From: Selaginella tamariscina
Taxonomy: Eukaryota > Streptophyta > Lycopodiopsida > Selaginellales > Selaginellaceae
Length of the DNA stretch: 64,000 nucleotides
Assembly: GCA_003024785.1 (NCBI GenBank)
Contig: PUQB01000068.1
Location: 580,586-644,585, forward strand
Direction: 5' to 3'
Shown here one piece after another: positions 10,386 through 22,127 of the stretch. The notes under the pieces are model-generated. The model saw only the letters and a list, made by a program, of their open reading frames with translations, made no database searches and was not told the origin of the DNA. Each line of letters begins with the position of its first letter. Position 1 is the stretch's first letter. The position numbers and the translations under genes are program-made.

Positions 10386-13300
10386 TATTTTCCACCTTTT
10401 CCATTAAAAAGTCAATATATAAATGAACTTATACTTCTCAAATAAAGAATATAAAATATTGATTTTTATTAAAACTGATAATTAATTCAATTACATAAAA
10501 TTCTTCACTTACATACATCATAAACACTTCCTCAAGTAACTCATCAGGTCCATTTAAATGTATAAACAAAGTTCTAGTTTTCAAAGAGGATTTTGAAGTA
10601 GTTTTCAACTGATTTTAATAATAAAATCCATATTCAGCAAACAGTTTTCACATGTATAAGGAAATAATTTCATCATTTGTAGGGCTTTGTAAGTTGCAAA
10701 TTTGAGCAATAAGGGAAGTACGGGTAGCAAAGCTTGGCCCAAGTAAGGGTCAAACATGCACTATAAATGATCTTTAGGGGCCTCCGACAGCTACAAGTGA
10801 TTGGTATGCCATGCCTATAGGAGTAAGTGGTCCATGAAGTATAACGAGCTGTTAAAACCGAAGCAATAGAACTGCACCATGGAGTGAATAGGGCTTGAGA
10901 GGCCAACATATGAGCTCACCAGCACGAATGCCACTAGAAAGCACTATGAGAAACAATCATAGTACATCATTATTTGTTTGAGGAGAGGATTAGAATCTGC
11001 AGTGCATGTTGGAACACATGCTGTGCAAGCGTTGGTGTGCTATTGCCATATTGCTAGGTGAGGAAGGCCCACGAGTACATGTGACAAACAATTCTGCTAT
11101 GGAGAACACACAAAGTGTAGGAACAACGGGAACATTGTCATATTGCCAGAGAAAGGCCCATGAGTACATGTGACAAACAATTCCACTATGGAGAACAGAC
11201 AAAGCGTAGGAACAAGAGGAACATTTTCAACAACAATTGTTGGAAGCTTGAGAAGAGAAGCATAGAGCTTTAATTTAATAGCAGCTAGAAGTCCATGTTA
11301 GAGGTTAGGAGATTCCAATAGCATATTATAAAACACTAACTTGAAAGAAATAAAAAATGTATTTAAATTTTTTTATAGTAACCCCTCCTTGGAGGACAAA
11401 CTTTGTGCATCTAAGGTGCAGGCTTGGTTGAATACTATCCATGAAAAGTAGGTTAAAATTGAAAACCTGTTCTCATGTTCGTTCGCTAGGGGGATATCCT
11501 AATCAGTCAAGTAATATAATCGTTCGTGAGAAAACTTGGACTTTATAGAAGATCAATTATTTTGAATTTAGTTTCACCATTAACAGTAATAGGTGGTGGT
11601 AGATGTACAACTTGAACTTAATTATGATTTAAAAAGTGAAAGTATGATATGATTTAAAAAGTGAAACATAGAATATCGAATGTAAATAAATTAAAAGAGG
11701 AAGTTAGAGATAATATGTGATATTAAAAAATTGCTCCAACACATTCAAAGGACCCAAACGCCAATAGTTTAGATTGTCACATGGCCAATGTTGACAAAGC
11801 AAGCACACTTTGTCTTTGAACTAAATAATAGGGGCAACAAAGCAAGATTTATCAGTCATATGTTGTTCAAATTTTTAAATTCTTTCAAGATTGTGAGTGA
11901 CCTCATCTTGGATAAAATGAAGGTGATCCACTCGATCATTCATAATAAGCTTAAGATCTTGTACTGTCATTCACAATAAGCCACACATCTTATATTATTG
12001 AAAGAGTGTAAAACCAACATGAGTGAAAAAGAATGAAGATTGAAAACTTCTTTAGTTTAATAACACTTCATGTTGTTGAAGACAATGTAAAGCATGTTAC
12101 ACATGTTTATTGTGTTTCTCTTTACTTTTGAAAAAAATTAAAAATGTTATCAAAGTAAATAATTACAAAGTATCAAGGAAGCATCAAAATATATCATTTG
12201 TATACATTACAAAATTAACTTACTGCATTTGTGAAATCAAAAGGCATCATAATGTATTCAAAATGTCCATACCATGTGTAAAAAAATAATATCCAGATTA
12301 AGTTATATGCTCTTTAGAGCTCAATCTTTATGAAATATTCAATTGATATAACATATCAAAAACAAGAGAAAATGGATATAGTAAAACTTGTTTAAATTAA
12401 TAACTTATTTAGATTAATATAATTCTTCGGTCTCAACTTTAATTTTTTAATTTAAAAAACTTATCTAAATTAATATAATTCTTTGGTCTCAACAGTATTA
12501 ATTTAGATAGGTTCTACTATACTTATATGGAATCATGATCTTATTTAAGCATTGATACTTTACCACCAAATAAAGACTCTCATCTTTATTGACAAAAATA
12601 TAAACAAGTTAAAGATCAAGAATATTGAATAAACATGTTCCTAAATATGTATTGTATAAAACCTATTCTATTGATGACAAACCATAAATTGAACTTAAAA
12701 AAGAGGTTGTTTACCATCAACAAAATCGATATGGGTAATGGCGAGGAACCTTGGACTAGCAACACATGTCACAAGCTCCAATAAAATTAATTACATACTT
12801 ATAAAGTTAAGGCCACTAGTAACATTAAGGACCATTATATTTTAGGATATATAAGAGTATTTATAAAATAGTAATCCATTTGGAAACTCAAATTCATCAT
12901 AATCATCATGATCGTACCTAGAATTAGAACTCGATGGATCAAGAAAAATGTGGTTCTAGATATCCTAAACAAAGACATTAATTGGTAACATTTTGTGTAC
13001 CATATAAAAAATGTTGAAGTCCACTAGGGTTGGTGTTACCATCACATTCAAGTGAATTGAGCCAAGAACTTGTGACGATTTAACTACTTGACATTGATAC
13101 GGATACAAATAAGAAAATGGATAGGATATGGATAAGGATACAGATAAGGATTGTTTAAATTCTGCTTTTCTTATAGTATATAAGGGTAGACGTGATTAGG
13201 GTTAAGTATTCTAGTTCAACGCAGTTTAGGAGCTAAGCCTCTTGTCTTGTTCCAATCTATGTAATTTAGCTTGTTCCTGTCTCCTTGGCTTAGTTCTTTG

Positions 13301-13479
13301 TTCCTTGGTTTTAAACTTTCAAGTTTTTAACATGTCTTATATCAATGTAGAACTCCTCGTGCAATAGTTTCAGCAATTATAATTTGAAAATCAACAATTA
13401 CGACATGATCTACAGCAACAATCATCCACATCATAGGTTTTAGAACCAAAAGTCAAATTATCAACAAAGTTTAATGGCT
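10386..13479. other. Intergenic DNA, no gene seen
   Basis: Less AT-rich around 10.7-11.3 kb, where there is an 89-bp tandem duplication. At 12.38-12.53 kb ACTTAT(T/C)TA(G/A)ATTAATATAA and TTC(T/C)GGTCTCAAC-type motifs recur at about 59-bp spacing, as in a small palindromic repeat. From 13.1 to 13.33 kb, short directly repeated GATA-type words and a TATA-like stretch may be the worn 5' LTR or leader of the gypsy remnant that follows. Confidence 0.5.
11044..11222. repeat. 89-bp tandem duplication
   Basis: Two adjacent copies share GGCCCA(C/T)GAGTACATGTG, ACAAACAATTC and CTATGGAGAACA, AAAG(T/C)GTAGGAACAA with period about 89-90 bp and a handful of substitutions. Confidence 0.8.
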
Positions 13480-14696
13480 CAAGGTCACAATTTTGGGGTT
13501 TCATGAATCATGTTCATCTGGTCGTTGCTTATACCCACACCGGTACCCTACGACTATAGAACAAGTGGGTCTTATAAGTACACTCCTCATTGATGCAGCT
13601 TTAAATTGGTTTACACCTTTACTTGAGAGGATTCACCACTCTTGGGTGCTTTTTTCCAAACCTTTGAAGCGATCTTCAGTGATCTTGACCGTGAACGTCC
13701 GGCAATAACCAAGCTTCAACGATTATGGCAAGGTTCTCGTGCAACATTCAAATATGCTTCTGATTTTTATTATTTTCATGTAACATCAATTGAGATGATG
13801 TTACCCTTCGTGATTAGTTTAGGGAAGGTCTTCATGATGATGTTTAGGATCTCATGCTCACTCTCGAGGACCTAAATTCTCCATAAAAGTTATTGCTCAG
13901 GCAGTTCGTTGTGACAATCGACTTTTTAAGCGATGTCAAGAGAAACATATTTCGTACTCCAACTCCAATAGTGCAAGAGCCAATGGCCACTCAACAAGTA
14001 TTCTCGATAAGTATTATACTCCAACTTCAATAGTGCAAGAGCCATCGACCACTCTATCTTCCAACACTGAATCAATGCAAATGAATGTTCTTTGACCATA
14101 AGGGCCACTTACACAAGCCGACCAACAACAACATCCTCAAGTAAACTTATGTTTATATTGTGGTAAGGACGAACACCGAATTGCTAAATGCCCAAATCGA
14201 TAATGAATTCAAACTAAGGTGGTGGATGGTCCCTTAGATGAGTTGGGAAATGAGGATGTCTAGTTTGAATAGGAGAATTCCAATTGGACCATTGTAAGTC
14301 TGCTCCAAATATCTTTTTCTCAAAGGCAGTTTTACCTATGATCCTGGCAACAAACACTAGCAAGCTCTTTCTTCATTTGATTATTATTTCAACATCTGAC
14401 GATATTCAAGTTAATGTAGCAGCTCCACTTGATATGATGCAACTGGCAACTTGATTTATCACCTTTTCATTCAACAACATAATATAAAGCTTCATTTATG
14501 TTTCAATCCGATTGAGTTGACGGTTGCTAATGAAAGACCAATGACGTCCAACAATATTATTGAAGAAACGATGTCTCTCACATTCACCCTCAATAATATC
14601 TTGTGCTTGGTCTCCTTTAACGTCACTTCAATTTTTGACATCCCTGTTATTATTGGTCTTCCTCAATTCAAGACCTTCAATCCGCAAATTGATTAG
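13480..14696 (+). mobile_element. Decayed Ty3/gypsy remnant 1: gag and protease regions
   Basis: A plus-strand gag core is spread over two frames at 13493-13875 (LIDAALNWFTPLLERI, then a segment with FFQTFEAIFSDLDRE and LQRLWQGSR, as in gypsy Gag). A zinc knuckle of form CX2CX4HX4C (CLYCGKDEHRIAKC) lies at about 14150-14195. At 14451-14696 a retropepsin-like tail includes FNVTSIFDIPVIIGLPQF, matching the segment before the second strand of the gypsy protease; the catalytic DSG is not clear. Frames are interrupted and no reverse transcriptase follows, so the copy is dead. The exact element ends are not visible. Confidence 0.65.
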
Positions 14697-14708
14697 ACAA
14701 CTCGTACC

Positions 14709-14984
14709 ATGTTTGTTTTTTTTATGACTTTTGTTCCATCTGCGACTCCTAGCCGTATCTCAGCAACTTCGGCTCCTGGCAATACTTATGCAACTTCGAC
14801 TCCTGATTGTATCTCAACAACTCTGGTTCCTGATAGTACCTCTGCAACTCTAACTTCTGGCTATACCTCAACAACTACAACTTTTATCAATACCTCTGCA
14901 ACTTTAACTCTTAGCCGCATTTCAACACTTCTAGCAAGGCACATTCGTGTCTTTGTCCAAACATGGGCGTGGGATCTTGTTTGA
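14709..14984 (+). other. Ser/Thr-rich low-complexity frame after gypsy remnant 1
   Basis: A 91-codon frame of repeated (A/T)T-SxTxAT units made of near-regular ACTxCxxCTCCTGxC blocks. It probably represents a variable linker of the retroelement rather than a gene. Confidence 0.3.
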
Positions 14985-16370
14985 CAGGTTCACATTACCC
15001 AATTCCTAAGAGTTCACCAAGGGGTTTTAGAGTTGGCATTTAGGAGCCACGTTTGTGGCACTTGGTGCAACTCTTGAATCTAAGGGCTATGGCATGATAG
15101 CCCACATCATAGAAGGCAATGCCACATGGAGATGTGACACTGGGTTAAACGTTACACGATACAACGCTTGAGGCACACCCTTTGGGGTTGTGTCATGAGT
15201 TTGTCGCCAAGGGGATGGATACTCTAGCAAATAGGCATGTTTGTGCTCACATTAGGGTGCTAAGCTTTGGGCATTTACTTTGGCTGCATCCAATCCATTG
15301 GTGCTAGCAATACCAATGTATTTACATTAATACCCTCTCTCTTCTTACCCCTTTAGGGCGACAAGGGGTACCCTAAACCACGACTAACCCCTAAGGGTTT
15401 GGGTGGACAAGTCATACCCTAGACCTAGGGCTAATCTAAGGGTTGAATAACCTAAGCTTGTTAGCAGGAACCCTTTTGTGAAGGTTATGTACTTAGGGTT
15501 ATCCAAACCTAGCCTAAGGGAGTTTACTTAGTAGAACACTTGTGTCTGCCTACGGTACACACTCGTGCCCTCACTAAGTACTAGCCCTAAGTCTAGGGTA
15601 TAACTTGATCACTCAAACCCTCAAGGTTTAGTCATGGTTCAGGGTGTTCCTTATCGCCCTAAAGGGGTTATATGCCCAAATGAAGGTGATTCCTTAAAGG
15701 GTAAGTGGCAAAGCCTTTAACTTTGTTATGGAGGTATGTGTAAGGCACATTTTCTTGATAAGGTTAGGGCATGAGCCTATCTAGGTTATTAGGATAGGAT
15801 GCTAAAGTCTACTCGGGATATCCTTTAGGGTTTGAGGGATGGTCATTCTAGGGACTTAGGGTAGGACTCTAAGTCTTTTGTTTAGCTAGACATCCGAGTT
15901 AGACTCTTGGGTCATCTTAGAAGACTTAGACTTGCTCACAAGGGGAATTGACACCGAAAGGCCACTTAGTGGCCACGTGTTGCCACGTCTGGGTTAAAAC
16001 TTTGACAAATTCAATAGCAATCGCGCCGATTTCCAAGGTTTCCTAAATCAAATCAGGCTTTTGATTCACATGCAACCACGCCGCTACCCAACTAATGCAC
16101 AAAAGGCTAACCTTTTGACATCCTTACTAGTTAGGTCCTATAGGCTTGGTTGCCCCTTTGTTGGAGCGTGACGACCCATTAATATAAACTTTGAAGGATT
16201 CATGGCTACCTTTAAAGTTTGCTTTAGAGATCTGATAAGTATCATTCTGCATGCACGAAGTTAAGGAAGCTTGCATAAGGATTCAGACCAATTTCCATAT
16301 ATGCATTTGAATTTCAGTAATTTTGCACGAACATTCCATGGGACGAAATTGCATTGATTGAACACTTCCA
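14985..16370. other. Non-coding repeat DNA between gypsy remnants
   Basis: No open frame of note. The stretch is richer in C/G and in CCCTAA/TTAGGG-like words than the surroundings and contains the inverted repeat at 15348-15667. It probably belongs to one or more non-autonomous elements. Confidence 0.45.
15348..15667. repeat. 85-bp imperfect inverted repeat (arms 15348-15432 and 15583-15667)
   Basis: The left arm starts CCCCTTTAGGGCGA and the right arm, reverse complemented, starts CCCCTTTAGGGCGATAAGG. Both contain GAGGGTTT/AAGGGTTT, TATACCCTAGAC or CATACCCTAGAC, and end TAGGGCT. The arms match at roughly 80% over 85 bases with a 150-bp loop. The arrangement resembles the foldback core of a non-autonomous DNA element. 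Confidence 0.8.
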
Positions 16371-16379
16371 TTTTGGGTG

Positions 16380-19300
16380 AGGGATGACATGAAGGACCTT
16401 CTCCTTATGTTATTGAATGCCCAAACCTTAGCGGAGATCATGCAATAGGTCGTTCATGTGACAATTGTTTGTTCAAGTGTCGTCAAGAAAAATCTCATTA
16501 ACAGTTCCTACAAGCCAATCCTGTAGCTATAGCACATGTTCCTATAACATCTTTTGAAGTAGTTCCTATGAAGGTCGACAAATACAAGCGTGGCCCACTT
16601 TTAATTGCTGAGAAGCACATCGTTGCGGTGAGAACTTATGCTTGTATTGTGGTAAAGCAGGACACAAAGTGGCAGAATGTCTTGTTAAAAGCCAGGAAGT
16701 TCAAGAACGCGTGAAGAGTTCAGTTGAAAAACTTTAATGTCCACTTCGTTTAGGAGCTGCGAAGTTGGACGTAAGCACAGGCTCCATTGGTGCTGCTCAC
16801 ACCATTCTATCACTTAAGTTTTTTGTACACATTCACCTCAATAATCGAGAGCTCAAGGAGTCTACCCTGCTAGAGACTAGTGCAAATGCATGCTTCATGG
16901 ATGACACTTTTGCAGCTCAACATGGCATTCCGGTAGTAAAGTTGAAGTGTGTAGTTCATGTAGAGGTTGTAAATGGTCGTCTAATTGCTTCTAGTGCAAT
17001 TACCCATATTACCACACCTCTCTCTTGCACCTATGGCACATTCAATTGTTTGATTTCCTTCAACTTGATCAAGACTCAGACGACTCCTATTGTTTGGGCA
17101 TGCCATGGTTCGTAGTTGCAAAATCATCAGATCGACTATAGGTCTAGAATGCTCACGTTTTCACCTCCAGCAATTAGGATCAATCCTGTACCTCCATGCG
17201 TGCAGGATATGACCTTAGCAATATAAACTACAGGATTGATTGTGCCTGCTCCTGTATCGTGTCAAAAGTTTTTCCTCGACAAGATCACCTCTTGTTAGTT
17301 CGTCAGCACATTCGCAGCGTTCCTCACTCTGTGCATTCACGGACTTCTGTACATGGTTCTTCCAATTCTGTACACTCGTCAACATCAGCACATGTTTTCC
17401 TTAATCTTGCTTCTTTTTATTACTCTGTTTATATTCCATCCCCCAAGATCCTTCCTCTTTTTCATTCATAGCTCCCTCCTTCTCCTCTCCGCGTTCTTAC
17501 CACTACTATGCATGAACTTGCCACTGATCCTGCTTCTTTTCATCTTTTTGCTTTTTAAGTAACTTCTACATCCTCTTCTACCTCTTCTGTATCTGACTCT
17601 CTTGTTTTTCAATCTCCTCCTTCTCCTACTTCTTCCCTACCATAAGTATCACTACTTTAGGACGTTTTTGATAAGCACAAGGCTGCAGTTCTTCCTATTC
17701 ACAGGTCCTACGACTGTCCTATTGATCTTGCGAGGGGAAGACTCCACCGTTCGACCGATTTATGCACTGTCACCTACAGAATTGGAGGTTCTTCGCTAGT
17801 ACATCAAGGACAACTTGGCATTGGCTTCATTCATCACTCAAAGTCCCCTGCAGGAGCACTTATCTTCTTTGTCAAGAAGAAAGATGGGAGTTTGTATTTG
17901 GTTGTGGACTACATAAGTTTGAATCAAGTCACCATCCGGAACCGGTACCCGTTGTTATTGATCCCGAAACTTCTCGATTGGCTATGAGAAGCAAAAGTGT
18001 TCATGAAGATTGACTTACGAGGGGCCTACAATCTTGTACAAATTCGTCCAGGCGATGAGTGGAAGACTGCCTTTCGTATAAGGTATAGACACTTCGATAC
18101 ACGGTGATGCCTTTCGGACTTACAAATGCCCCAGCTGTGTTCCAACACATGGTGAATGACATCTTTCATGACTTCTTGGACCAGTTTGTGGTGATCTATT
18201 TTGATGACATCTTGATTTTCTCTAAGGACCAGGTGGCACATGACAAGCATGTATGACTAGTTCTACAAAAGCTTCACAAGCATGGCCTATATGTGAAGTT
18301 AGAGAAGTGTTTTTTGGACAGGAATACTGTGGAGTTCTTGGGCTACATCATCTCTTCTGCCAACGTCTCAATGGACATGCACAAGTGAAGACTATTGTGG
18401 AGTGGGAGAGGCCTAAGTCTGTACAAGACGTACAATGTTTCCTTGGCTTTGCAAATTTCTACAGGGCTTTTCCAAGTGTGTACTTCCACTCATGGAACTC
18501 ATCAAGCACACAAGGGATTTCTCTTGGTCTGACAAGGGGAACATGCATTCACAACACTCAAGGACACCTTCATGACACTCAATTTTAAACATCTAATCTT
18601 TCTTATCCCTTCTTCGTTGAAGCAGATGTTTCGGACTTTGCAGTAGGTTATATCTTATGACAAGTTGAAAAAAACAAGTGACTCCATCTCGTAAGCTTTC
18701 ACTCTCTAAGTTCCTTTCAGCAGAGATCAATTACAAGATTCATGATTTAGCTAAGGTTTAAAGAGTAAATTGCAAAAACTTAGTGAGAAAAAAAGAGTGA
18801 ATTCTTAACCCACCTAATTAGTTAATTTTTTACTTTAATTAAAACTTATATCAGGGCCTCTAGTTAATATTATTTGTCGACTCCTAGGTGGATTCATTCA
18901 AGGAGTGGCAACACTTTCTAAAGGTGCTGCGCATCTGTACAAGTTCTTATGGATCACAAGAACCTGGAGTTTTTTAAACGACTCGAGTTTAGTCAGTGAC
19001 AGGCTAGGTGGGTGAAATTTCTATCACGTTTTGATTTTGTCATCATATACAGGCCTGGTTTTTAAAATGGGAAGCAATGCATTGTCTAGGCACTTTTACC
19101 TTGCACTGACCCTGGGCAATCCTGCATACGACTGTCAAAAGTAAGTGTTATTGAGTCCTAATCGATTTTGGCTTATGACACTACATATTCATCAGGCTCC
19201 AGCAAATTTAACACTTCTACAGTGATAAACAATTTGGCAAAGAATGTGTTCTCACATATTAGTCCTGACATCGCAAGTTCCTCTTCCTCCAATTTCCATA

Positions 19301-19560
19301 CAGACTACAAACTGTTTGCTATATAGGATGGACTCCTATACTGGAGGGTCTCATATACATCATGTTAGTGTTTACAGGACTTGAGTAGATGAAGGTAATA
19401 AAGCAGGGTAGACAGGCATTGTTTCTAGAGGAAAATGAGTTGGTTGGCCTTCTAAGATGTTGCACCAACTTGGAGATTCATGCCTATATTCACTAGAATT
19501 GCCATCAGGCGAGCACATTTCTAGGTCACTTCTTTAAATGTATGGAAAATTAGTGAATTG
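16380..19560 (+). mobile_element. Decayed Ty3/gypsy remnant 2: gag end, protease, RT, RNase H
   Basis: Plus strand, in order: a zinc knuckle (CLYCGKAGHKVAEC, about 16638-16680); a degenerate retropepsin at 16765-17115, where the catalytic DSG is replaced (TSANACFMDD follows); a Ser/Thr-rich linker (17190-17640); RT from 17640 with [39 protein letters not shown] and the catalytic YFDD at 18197-18208, then [11 protein letters not shown]; RNase H pieces with EADVSDFAVG (about 18620) and, after an AT-rich interruption near 18770-18890, LMDHKNLEFF; and a possible integrase Zn-finger trace near 19490. Multiple stops and frameshifts; LTRs not identified. Confidence 0.75.
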
Positions 19561-19619
19561 CATGAGGCAAGAAAGGTTTTTGACCTAAAATCATTGTTCA
19601 AATCAATGAATCAAGCTTG

Positions 19620-19973
19620 TTCTATGCTTCATATTTTTAATCATTTTTAGGCTACAAAATTATTATAATAGTGATAGTAACAATGACATTAACTTTGTTC
19701 TTATATTACAAATTGTAATTACATAAAAACAGAGTCAATGGTCATCATCACTATAGTTTAATAATTTAAGTTTAATATAATGAATTTAGCAGAAGTAAGC
19801 TCTTTCTAAACTTCAAATCTATAATCATTTTAAGTTATAGAATTATTATGATAGTAACAATGACGATGACCATTGATTTTGTTATCATGTAATTACAAAT
19901 GTAATTACATGAAAATAGAGTCAATGGTCATCATCATTGTCAGTTTAATAATCTAGTTTAATAATTTTCTTAC
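19620..19973. repeat. 177-bp tandem duplication carrying palindromic cores
   Basis: Units 19620-19796 and 19797-19973 share AATTATTAT, GATAGTAACAATGAC, GTAATTACAT, AGAGTCAATGGTCATCATCA and AGTTTAATAAT blocks in the same order. Each unit's core is an inverted repeat. Confidence 0.7.
19856..19942. repeat. Palindrome with arms of about 40 bases
   Basis: CATGTAATTAC (19886-19896) and GTAATTACATG (19901-19911) flank a 4-base centre. Outward, GATGACCATTGA on the left pairs with TCAATGGTCATC on the right, and CAATGAC with GTCA. The arms extend to about 19856 and 19942. It looks like a MITE or hairpin-RNA type repeat. Confidence 0.7.
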
Positions 19974-21171
19974 TTAATTATTATTAAATTATAGTTGGTT
20001 TCTATTATGGTTGGTTTCGTTAGTCCAAATATATATTATGCCAAGCGCATGCACAATAAGGTGCATACAAGGCAAGTAAGTAAGAATCTTTGGATATTCT
20101 TAAAGAATCTTAAAACCATCCTCCCTTAGTCCCTCGCCAAAGCTTTCTTTCCCTCCTACATTAAAACCTTCATGCCTTTTTTACATGGCCCTATTGTATT
20201 TATCATGTTGACTCTTTCTTATTTAACTTTATCATAGTTTTTATTAAATTGCTCTTATTTTGAAAGTTGACTGGTGTTACTTATTGAACTACATTATAAT
20301 AATAATGACTTCCCTTCTTGATGAAAGTTTGCCTAAGTGAAATGAGCACACGGAGAAACATGTAACTTATGCATTAAAACTTATTAATGGTTATTAAGTC
20401 TAACTAGCATGCTTGTGTTCATTCTTCTTGTGTCTCTACACTAGGCTACAATCATCACAAAGGCGCTTCTACATTTACACTCTAAAGTGTTTAAACTCAA
20501 GTCAAAACATATTATGAAAAGTACATATCATTTTTATTATAATGCATTGCATTCCTACTGTAGTGTTGTCTTTTTATAGCAACACAACATCATTTTAAAT
20601 GTCATAGACGATGCAATGCTTGTCAAGGAGGAGCTGCATTGCCTTTGACGACCTATAATTCTTGTACTCCCACTCTAAGTGCTAGATTGTCGATTTTACT
20701 ATTGGTTTAGGTTGCAGTTTGTGCAATCATAAGACATCCAAAAGTATAGATGTAGCGTGTGCAAATATATTAAGTGCACAATTGAAAGGGCATATTGACT
20801 TATGAGGACCTTTAACAAATATTCATTATTAATAATTAAAATTGGTTATTTATAACATTGTAAATTTAATTTAATACCATTATCATAGTTTTGATTTCCA
20901 TATAAAGAAATTGATAAACAATTTATATATTAAGAAGCCATCAACTTCTAAATATACATATTGACGAACCTTATTAACATTGGTCACTTGTGGACTACGA
21001 AGCTTACTAGTGACTTATCGAACCTAATAAATATAACTTAATTTTATTACTTAATTTCATTCACCATGAACTTTAAGTATTTTTGCATGTTGAAAGCCGT
21101 CGTGAACAACTGTATCATATTGTAAAAACATTTGACTCATGAATTCAAGTGTACATTCAGCCTGTGGAACA
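19974..21171. other. Intergenic DNA, nothing recognised
   Basis: AT-rich sequence without a convincing open frame, RNA gene or element end. The last 250 bases hold no homology to the upstream flank of other family copies until about 21172. Confidence 0.5.
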
Positions 21172-21295
21172 TTGAATATATATCAGTAAATTACACACAC
21201 CTTTTATGTAACAACATATTCGTTTGTATAATTTTCTGCAACCCAAAGACTCGTATATAAAATTTGGCGCATAAGACTAAACATAAAGAAGTTAT

Positions 21296-21346
21296 TGAAC
21301 TCAGACTCTAGGTATATACAGTTTTGCGTGGTTCCGCAAGGTATTA
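21296..21346 (+). promoter_or_regulatory. Conserved upstream block of family copy 3 (TATA at 21311-21317)
   Basis: ACTCAGACTCTAGG precedes TATATAC, followed by a shortened spacer and GGTTCCGCAAGGTATTATTT. It lies about 130 bp before the ATG. Confidence 0.55.
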
Positions 21347-21442
21347 TTTCACTTTGGGCTAAATTCAAGTAAGCTTCCCGCCAAGTGTGAAATAAATAAC
21401 GATGAATAAATACTCTCGTTAGTGTATAGTTTTTTTCTTAGT

Positions 21443-22056
21443 ATGAGGCGTACTCGTACTGGTTTTGTTTCTGGTCCTGCTGATACTGGTCCTCCTGCTG
21501 AACGTGCTGGAACTCCAGTCAGTGATTTATCTGCGACTGCTGCTGCACCGCACGAGGGGCCAAGGGTTGAATTCAACCCAGATGGATCAGTGAAGTCTTA
21601 TGCAGTCAAGCATAGGGAAAACCGTGTCCTACAGGTTGATTGTAGAGAGATTTCTGTGCATTTATAAATATTACTGATTTGTTTTGAACCAGGCTGTGAT
21701 GGAAGCTGGAGGAATGGAGCTGATTTACAATCGCCCTTCCGAACTTGTCATGCCTGCAAAACTGATTATGTACCCAGATGCAACATTTAGCATTACACGG
21801 CAATGACCATTTTCTTGGCAAGGGTGCCTACCTCGGAAACATTGCAAGCGACATAGAAATGGAGGGCTTTATCTACCTCTTCCATGGCTGCCCAGATTTT
21901 ACGGTTCTGAAGGCATTCAGCAGGTTTTTCAACTGTGCTAAGGACTTCCATGTGCTGTTTCTTTCTCCACACCTCATCCCTTTGGGCCATTTCATACCTC
22001 GGCAGCTGCAAATTGAGATTGGTGGTGTTGGGAACTGGCGTCCATTAATTGTTTGA
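21443..22056 (+). pseudogene. Five-copy two-exon family, copy 3 (2-nt deletion, premature stop)
   Basis: Exon 1 is 21443-21634 (64 codons, MRRTRTGFVSG), intron 21635-21692 (58 bp), exon 2 from 21693. Relative to copy 2, two bases are missing in the codons for AGND near 21797, which puts a TGA in frame at 21804-21806 after 37 exon-2 codons. Downstream, the family frame resumes (from about 21808) and runs open to 22056 with the PRQLQIEIGGVG tail. The rest is nearly identical to copy 2, so the lesion is young, or a sequence error. Confidence 0.7.
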
Positions 22057-22127
22057 TTCAGCATTATATACTGTGTTATCAAGAATAAATTGGCAATAAA
22101 GAAATCCTTTATTTAGCATGCATAAGC

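Larger units (their letters stand above)
21172..22127 (+). repeat. Duplicated block around family copy 3 (partner 9427-10385)
   Basis: Starts at the shared GAATATATATCAGTAAATTA and ends after ATTTAGCATGCATA. It contains about 40 bp (21241-21275) not present in the partner upstream of the promoter block. Confidence 0.7.
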
